Shown here one piece after another: positions 57,740 through 64,000 of a stretch of DNA of 64,000 nucleotides. How positions within the stretch are numbered: the stretch's first letter is position 1; each line of letters opens with the position of its first letter. The position numbers and the translations under genes were made by a program. This DNA is from Cristatella mucedo (taxonomy: Eukaryota > Bryozoa > Phylactolaemata > Cristatellidae), in NCBI GenBank assembly GCA_009760855.2, contig WPIO01000031.1:3103001-3167000 (forward strand). The letters run 5' to 3'. The notes under the pieces were generated by a model. The model was given only the letters and a program-made list of their open reading frames with translations, searched no databases and was not told where the DNA came from.

Positions 57740-58275
57740 ACAGATCAGAAGTGCCTGCCGACCAGCGTCCGAGAGGAAGTGCGCGAAGAGCTGCAGGAAC
57801 AGAAAGCTTGGAGGACGCTCGGCCGATGACGCTCAGTCGATCGACCGTATTGACGCATTGCCTGCAGTTCGAGGAAGAAAAGGAGGAAGAAAAAGAGGCG
57901 TCGCTGTGCGACCCAGGAGGCAAGAGGCGAGACAGTAGCAGAGATGAGCACCTGCTCGAGACGACGAGATCATCGCTGGCGCTCGAGCAGGGGCGAGAAA
58001 TGAAGGCTCGAAGGTCCTCGATAAAAGAGGGTCTCAGAAAAAGCAGGCATTTAGCGCCGATTCGACGATCTTGCGCCAGGACCGCGTTCGCGACCGTTGG
58101 CGAGCCTTCGGGACAGCTCCTCCAGGACGCTCGGCAACTGCAGGTCGTATCACTGCAGCTCGCATCACTGCAGCTCGCATCACTGCAGGTCGCATCACTG
58201 CAGGTCACATCACTGCAGGTCGCATCACAGCCGCTGCGCTTTTCTCCACTTTTGCGGTTGTTGTACTTGGACTAA
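57740..58275 (+). other. Open region with possible coding character, unassigned
   Basis: Open frames span about 57751-58275 on plus (174 residues) and 58208-57738 on minus. In another plus frame, KCLPTSVREEVREELQEQKA then WRTLGR looks exon-like but ends at a stop. The right end is a 15-bp tandem repeat that by itself keeps frames open. I do not recognise a family. Equal openness on both strands argues against a real exon. Confidence 0.25.
58142..58231. repeat. 15-bp tandem repeat, about six units
   Basis: Units of CTGCAGGTCGCATCA and CTGCAGCTCGCATCA repeat every 15 bp. Each contains the palindrome CTGCAG, and the plus strand encodes a five-residue QVASL-type repeat. Confidence 0.93.
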
Positions 58276-58291
58276 TACAGTGCTCGCCGCG

Positions 58292-58408
<117 letters not shown>

Positions 58409-59647
58409 GCTACTCGTAGTTGTTAAAGACGATATTCTTTGGTCTCCTAGTAGTATGGCGGTGTATCATGACACCGGCTTGTGGGAAAGGCAATGCGATT
58501 CGTCCAACACTTAATGACGCGGCAAACTGTCGTCAAAACCGAATTAAGTCTGAAATTGTTAGGAATTGCTAGGTTCTGGTTAAAAAATAGATATATACAA
58601 ATGCTCCAACAGGCTATCTCAGTCGATCTTCTTCAGGGAACCGAGCTTCAAGAGAATACTTTGTCGTGTGTAGTGAATTGTGTAACGGGGGGGGGGGGCT
58701 TTGCCGAACTTTGTGCTCCTTTTTACGCCTCAATCGCTTCAAATCGCCATTGCCTTTATTCTCACTAAATGCTTTTATTCAATTCAAAAGCGGAAGCGAG
58801 TTGTTACCCTCTCATGCAAGCAGAGTATCTAGAACGAAAAATGGTGGCATTCTAAAGACGCACAGTTCGCTGAGCGATACCGAGCGGTGACCGACGACAC
58901 GCGTCGTCAAATGCTGCAAAATCAAACGGAAGAGGGGCTCGCCGGCGGCTGTTAGGCTTGAGCTGCCTGGCACATCGCTGACGTCGTTGGGTTGTCGTGA
59001 GTCGGGTGCTGTCACCAGACTTCGAGGCGAACGACAGCGTTGCCTTGAGCAAATGTTGCTGCATTGAAGCATTGATTGCTAACCCCAGAGTAAAACAAGT
59101 GAAATAGCCATCGATGCTGTGCGGTTTGCTGGTTTCGCTTATAAGTTCTGGGGAAAATCGGAAAAATCAAGCTGCTTGCATTTAATCAGACAGCGGTCGA
59201 CGTTTCGATCGAGGCTCTCTGTACGCTACCACAGAAGCTCTTCGGACCAGGCTCAGGTTAGTCGCACGTCATTTGAAGATGAATCTTTCTCGGCTTTCTG
59301 CTCGAACTTCTTCCAAAGCATTCGTGACATCCAGCATGTATCTATCTTGACACCATGTATAAATCAGCCATAGTTAAGGTTGGCCCTTTCTAATAAACCC
59401 TCTGATAAAGCCCCTGGTTGCTAGCATTTTGGGCTGCGGGCTGTAGCTGCAGCTGCTGACCAGCCTCAGTGAAACCGGTAGCGAACGCCTTAAGCGAACG
59501 GTTTTTAGTCGGAACAAGAGCTGCCAATTGAAAGAAAAATCAGCCCGACCATTACACTGTTTGAATATCAAGACACTTTGTGTCTGTGGCCACGTCGATC
59601 TTTCGGGGCGTTTTCGCTGGCGTGCAGTTTCGCTTCGGCACGCTCTA

Positions 59648-59910
59648 GTCGACGGCAGCCCGAGAAGCGCGCTCTTTCCTTCCGATTTCCGCTGACGTCA
59701 CGCGGATAGCGTCGTCGCTTCGCTCGCCAGCTCCTCGAATTTCCGGCCCCTGGGCCGCTACGAGGAGCTCTGGCGAGCGCGGTGCCATGCGGTGCCTGCA
59801 GCCGGCTCCTGAGCGCTGCCGTCTCCTGCGGCCAGCGGCTGCCCTCGATAGCTGATAGGCGTAGCGGCTTAGTCTTTATTGTTCCTCAGTCCGCCCGTTC
59901 GCCTGGCTGC
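59648..59910 (+). repeat. GC-rich duplicated segment, copy 1
   Basis: TTTCCGCTGACGTCAC, CGTCGCTTCGCTCGCCAGCT, GGGCCGCTA-GAGGAGCT, CTCGATAGC and CTCAGTCCGC occur in the same order at 61506-61750, offset by about 1.85 kb. Divergence is substantial. GC-rich DNA continues to about 60300 with no recognised gene. Confidence 0.75.
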
Positions 59911-60544
59911 AGGCTCGTGCGCTGCCATTGGCCGATTTTGCCGATCGGTGTGCGGCCCGTGGTTGATGTGAAACGTTAACCGCATGGCGACGTGCGATGC
60001 AAGCAGCGAGCGTGTCCCTATCTCGACTTCCGTCTCTCTCTCGCCAGCGAGCCAGCCGGTAGAGTGCGTCGTCGGTCCGAGACGCCATACTTCTGGCGAC
60101 CTTCTTCCGCTAGCAGAGGAGCCGCCCTCTCGAGGGGGCGACAGCGCGCTTGGCTTGGGTTTAGTGCAGGACGCTGCGACAGCTCTGGGCTCAGCGTCGG
60201 CGGTCGGCGGTCAGCGCTCGGTCCTGCTCGAGGCACGCCTGGCGTCGCTCGCTGTGCGAGCTAAAGTTCGTGCTCGCCCGCGGCCGCGACAGCTCGGCGT
60301 TGCCCTTTCGAATAATACGCTAGTGGTTCGGACCGGGTGTACGTAAAGTTACAATTCTTCCGTACTGTCTGGATAGCGGCATGCTGTGAGTTGAAGAAGA
60401 CGGTCGTTGGGACTACTTAGAGATGGCGTTTTCTTTGCGTACTCCCGCATATCTGGCTAAATTTACACTAACAGGCAGCTCTATTACAGACGATCAGTCG
60501 AGAAGGTGATCGAACGTAATGACCAATATCGTGGGCTTTGGTTC

Positions 60545-60615
60545 TGCGGCATATGTAAAGCGTGCGGATAGAGGTGAAGTTCGCTGAGGGTGCTGTACGA
60601 CAGAATCATAGATGT
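60545..60615 (+). mobile_element. LINE 3'-tail relic
   Basis: ATATGTAAAGCGTGCGGATA, GAGGTGAAGTTCGCTGAGGG and TGCTGTACGA follow the family's hairpin region with many substitutions. No clear tail. Confidence 0.55.
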
Positions 60616-60619
60616 CTAT

Positions 60620-61500
60620 GCAATTATTTATATCCGTAACTGGGGGACATCGCAAATTGCATGGTAAATTTTAAGCGACTTTTGTAATACCGTCTATCAT
60701 ATTTGTATGAACCCCTAAATGTACTGCCTGACCTACTTTATAAAAAAAGGGAGGAACGAAAGCAGCCAAGCCAAACACCCGGATGATGACCGCTGCCAAC
60801 GCTGCCAACGTGCTGCACTACACTGCTGCTGCGTAATACCGCAAGAACCAGCTTGCAGTCAGAATGTCTCACACACTGACTCGCAAACCTTTGAAGAGCA
60901 TTCGATCGCCATCGCTGGCACTTTCGGCACAGGCATGTAGAGGCTAACGAATACGCAACTGATTGAGGGTAGACAATTTGAAGTATTTGCATTCAATCCA
61001 CACCGATACAAATTTAGCTGTCACACCACTTCTAGTTCGTAAAATCCGAGACTACTCAACACGTCTAGAAATTTGCAAGAATGCTACAACTCCTGGAGGC
61101 TGGAAAGCAAACGCCTCACTCATTAAACGCGTTCAATGTAAATGTAATAGGCCCCCTAACCCAGTCACAGATTAGAAATCTTAGGCAACCGATATTCGTT
61201 CAAAGTTTGAAGCTATTGATTGAACCGTTCATTACCTTAAAAGAGCTTCTTCGGGCTATGCTTTATCATAGAAATCTCGCTATTTTCTTGAACATGCATG
61301 CCTCCCGACACCTAGCGCGTCTCATCCATTGCAGAATTCTCTTTCGAAAAAATTGAAGTTCTTGCGAACATCGTATGCGGAAACCGAATCAGCTGAGACA
61401 AGTTTAATCCGCATCTGCTGTTTGACAGTAGCACGCAAGAAATTTCGTGGCTATGGTCATGTAAACGCTTACTGCTCGATGCTGAGTCCTCTGCCGCTCA
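60620..61500. other. No recognisable gene
   Basis: AT-richer spacer between the two duplicated GC-rich segments. Short frames lack motifs. Confidence 0.4.
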
Positions 61501-61505
61501 ATCTA

Positions 61506-61750
61506 CTCGATGGTAGCCCGCAAAGTGCTCTCTACTTGCTGTTTCCGCTGGCGTCACTCGGCAAGCGTCGCTTCGCTCCCAGCTCATCGAGTTTCCGGCA
61601 TCTGAGCCGCTAGGGGGAGCTAGCGAGCTGCGCCCGCTTATCGCTGCAGTCAGCTCCTAAGCGCTCCCGTCCATTGCGACCAGTTGCAGCTCTCGATAGC
61701 ACTTCGTGGCGGCTCCGTATTTTTACTCAGTCCGCTCGTTCACTTCGCCA
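61506..61750 (+). repeat. GC-rich duplicated segment, copy 2
   Basis: Partner of 59648-59910. It contains TTTCCGCTGGCGTCACTC, AAGCGTCGCTTCGCTCCCAG and TTACTCAGTCCGCTCGTTCA. Confidence 0.75.
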
Positions 61751-62014
61751 TAAGCTCATGTCCTGTTGATGGCGGCTGCCGATCGATGCGCCGGTGCCAA
61801 GTTGTGCTGAAGTGTTGACCGCGGGCAAGGTTCGGTGCATGCGAGCGAGCGAGGCTCGAGGCGTGGGTGTGCACTTCCGATGTCTGGCAGCGCGCCAGCG
61901 AAGCTTGAGAGCGCTCATGCAAGGGAGTGTGGGCAGCAGGCTCGGATTCGCTGACTGCTGTGAATTCTTTTCGATACGATCGTGCGTGATTATTATCGTT
62001 TCCTTATTGTCAGC

Positions 62015-63170
62015 ACTCGAATAGGTCCAGCACGTCGAATTCTCTCAACGTGCTCGCTGCACGTGTTGCTGAAATCTGCGCGTGGATGGCAGCGAACCTT
62101 CTCAAATTGAATGACATTGAAACCACTTGCTAGTTGATCCTAGCAACTGCCAGGGCCTAGCCTCTATTTAAACGTCGTTCAATCACAGATGCGCAATCCA
62201 AATTGCTGATTTCTATGATCAATCATCTCAACCGCTTCCATGTTGGCTCCTTACCTAGTGATCCTTGTGATGATCTAGCTTATCACTCTTCCAGCTTCTT
62301 TGTCAGCAAGATGGACAAGATCGGGGAGTCCGTCCCTAAGGTTGGTGCATCCCCTCTAGACTTCTGTAGCTCAATAGCATTAACACAGGACTCGTGTCCC
62401 TCAATTCCGTACACCACCTCAATGTCTACATTCAAGGAGACCGCGAGTGATCTTATCCGGAATTGTATCTCCCAATCAAAGAAGATGAATAGTCCTCTGG
62501 ACCCTAATCCCACTGTCCTGCTTCTACGATGTATTAATCTGCTGCTGCCACGCATAGCTAACATAATAAATAAAGCCCTTAGCCTCAGGTCATGTCCCAG
62601 CATCTTTCAAAAAGACTGCAGTCGGGCCACTAATTAATACAGCAACACTAAGCAAAGAGAACTTGAGTAAATTCAGCCCAGTCTCCCTTCTACTGCTTCT
62701 ATCAAAGACACTAGAACGAGTTTCGGCAGACAAGCTGAACTCTTAGATTGAAACTTCAAACCTATCAAGTAAGTTCCAGTCTGGTTTTAGACCTAATCAG
62801 TCCACTAAGTCAGCATTGCTTCGGGTATACAACGAACTTCTCAGGAAAGCAGACCTACGTAGCTAGGCTCGTCTTTCGTGAGCGTCGCAGTCGCCACATC
62901 AGGCCATTTCTAGCCGACCTGCACTGGCTACCAGTCAAACAACGCTTCGACGTCAAAGTTCACTTTACAGCAAATGTAAAGCGCCTAGAGAGAGATTAAG
63001 TTCTCTGAGGGCGCTTTATCAAGTGAATTATTATTATTGTTATTATTATTATTAAAGTTCTGTCGCTCACTTTTTGGTCTCTTTACTTTCTTACCTATCG
63101 GAGCTTATCAGACCAGACTATGCACCATACCATCCGCTTTGCTGAATCCAATCGTTTAACTAGGTATGTT
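62015..63170 (+). mobile_element. Rearranged L2/CR1-like LINE fragments with a nested tail insertion
   Basis: Three parts: an RT fragment (SNSLNVLAARVAEICAWMAANLLKLND; about 62035-62130); the region just before RT and its first motifs, open as 144 residues at 62203-62637 (SSFFVSKMDKIGESVPKVGA, NSPLDPNPTVLLLRCINLLL, NIINKALSLRSCPSIF), continuing with stops through a LTLERV-like box and KFQSGFRPNQSTKSALLRVY; then a jump at about 62850 to the C-terminal ARLVFRERRSRHIRPFLADL block. The order is not that of an intact element, so internal deletion or rearrangement occurred. The C-terminal part is interrupted at 62962-63053 and resumes as LSLTFWSLYFL. Confidence 0.82.
62962..63053 (+). mobile_element. 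92-bp LINE tail insertion with 7-bp target duplication
   Basis: The insert holds only CAGCAAATGTAAAGCGCC, the nested hairpin, TTTATCAAGTGAATT and the ATT-rich tail. AAAGTTC is present on both sides (62955-62961 and 63054-63060). Removing the insert plus one AAAGTTC restores the host copy's sequence GTCAAAGTTCTGTCGCTCAC, which matches other copies apart from one or two bases. Confidence 0.9.
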
Positions 63171-63239
63171 TGTATGTACGCATCTCCATTTGTTACTCCA
63201 CAATGCCACAAAGACTATGTGGGCGTTATGCAGGAGAGT

Positions 63240-64000
63240 TTTTTTGTAGCGAACTCAGAGCCTAAGCGGCTTTTGGTACGCATTCGGTAGCCAACAGACT
63301 TCATCTCATGCAGCAAAGAGAAAATAGGAAGCATAGTTGAGTCAGGATGGCTGTTGAGGTAGTGAGTAGCATGGAAGTAGCAACACATGATGGCTGGAAA
63401 GGATGTGCCATAGGCGGCAGCAGGGGAGTATTTGTCGCGGCGTAAGAATAATAGAGCCGAGTTCCGCAGCCTAGGACCTGCAAAGCAAAAGCTTCTGTTA
63501 CCAGCGGTCTTTAAGCGAAGGAATAGAACAGCTAATGTATTGTCTATTCAGGACCCGAGGGCACAAGGAGGCTAAAACTGATGTAGCAGTTCAGCTAGGT
63601 ATGGAGGAGCCAAGCCGTGGCGGGCCTTGTGGGTCAGCGCAAGAACTTTTCTCTGTATTCGTTGACCTACCGCCAGCCATACTAGCTCTTTTATCAAAGG
63701 AGAAACGTGGTCAAACCTCTGGGATTCTCAAACAAGCCTTCGAGACCTATTCATAGCCAGCTGCAATTGCCGAGTGGCTTCTTCAGTAGCCCAGCCACAA
63801 GGGAATTACAATAATCCGCCGAGAGAACTAAGGAGTTAAACTTTTTGCAAGCCACCGTTGGAGACAATTCCTAATCTTAGATAGGGATCGGGCATGATGG
63901 CTAGCTGTGGAAGCAGTCTTCTTAACAAAGCTCTTAAAATTTAAGCAGCTGTCAAAGGCGACAAATAAATTCCGAGCAGATGGTGACGATCGCATAAGAG
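63240..64000 (+). repeat. Unclassified dispersed repeat, copy 2 (runs off the right edge)
   Basis: The central part (63530-63680) matches 48930-49150. Downstream, GGAATTACAATAATCCGCCG resembles, in my memory, a repeat common in fish and other animal genomes that contains a conserved 'GTTGCAGTAGTCC' motif, but its class is unresolved here. A 73-residue frame at 63535-63756 has no domain. Confidence 0.6.

Overview
This is animal nuclear DNA, most likely from a bilaterian invertebrate; the phylum cannot be fixed from the sequence. The evidence is a spliced gene with GT-AG introns on the minus strand at the left end, several non-LTR retrotransposons of the L2/CR1 kind, tRNA-derived SINEs, hAT and pogo/Tigger-like DNA transposon remains, and very long (CT)n, (AT)n, (GT)n and (CCG)n arrays. 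There are no bacterial-style operons, and nearly all long open frames in the window are by-products of microsatellites or GC-rich DNA.

The one host gene I can defend is the 5' end of a voltage-gated sodium channel alpha subunit (Nav1/para/SCN family). Coding exon 1 is at 3667-3275 and exon 2 at 3002-2800, both on the minus strand, separated by a 272-nt GT-AG intron. Exon 2 carries the start of repeat I through transmembrane segment S1. The rest of the gene lies beyond the left edge, so 1-2799 is intronic. That intron holds a 574-bp internally deleted hAT element (1358-1931) with a near-perfect 8-bp target duplication. Upstream of the start codon, 3.7-9.85 kb is GC-rich and CpG-rich, with four (CT)n arrays, (CCG)n tracts and a 5'-truncated LINE; the promoter should lie here.

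From about 9.85 kb to the right end the window is mostly AT-richer repeat-filled DNA with GC-rich islands near 17.7-18.1, 20.2-21.6, 40.0-40.4, 44.4-45.5, 59.6-60.3 and 61.5-61.9 kb. One L2/CR1-like LINE family dominates, with about fifteen fragments, all 5'-truncated or internal. Its 3' end has a conserved nested hairpin followed by (ATT)n. A tRNA-derived SINE carries the same tail, so the LINE machinery probably moved it. A 92-bp insertion made only of that tail, with a 7-bp target duplication, sits inside another LINE copy. At 49.8-53.3 kb a pogo/Tigger-like element is split by a decayed hAT transposon of the type resembling vertebrate GTF2IRD2-like transposases. A third decayed transposon protein lies at 47.8-48.6 kb.

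Unusual structures: twelve near-perfect copies of a 21-bp unit with a CRE/ATF-like core (40.7-40.94 kb), a perfect 70-bp palindrome (17525-17594), a perfect 23-bp-arm hairpin (20558-20607), a perfect 15-bp-arm hairpin at the left edge (2-38), and an alternating GTGC/GT tract (33.0-33.16 kb). Stretches with no feature listed below showed nothing I could support.
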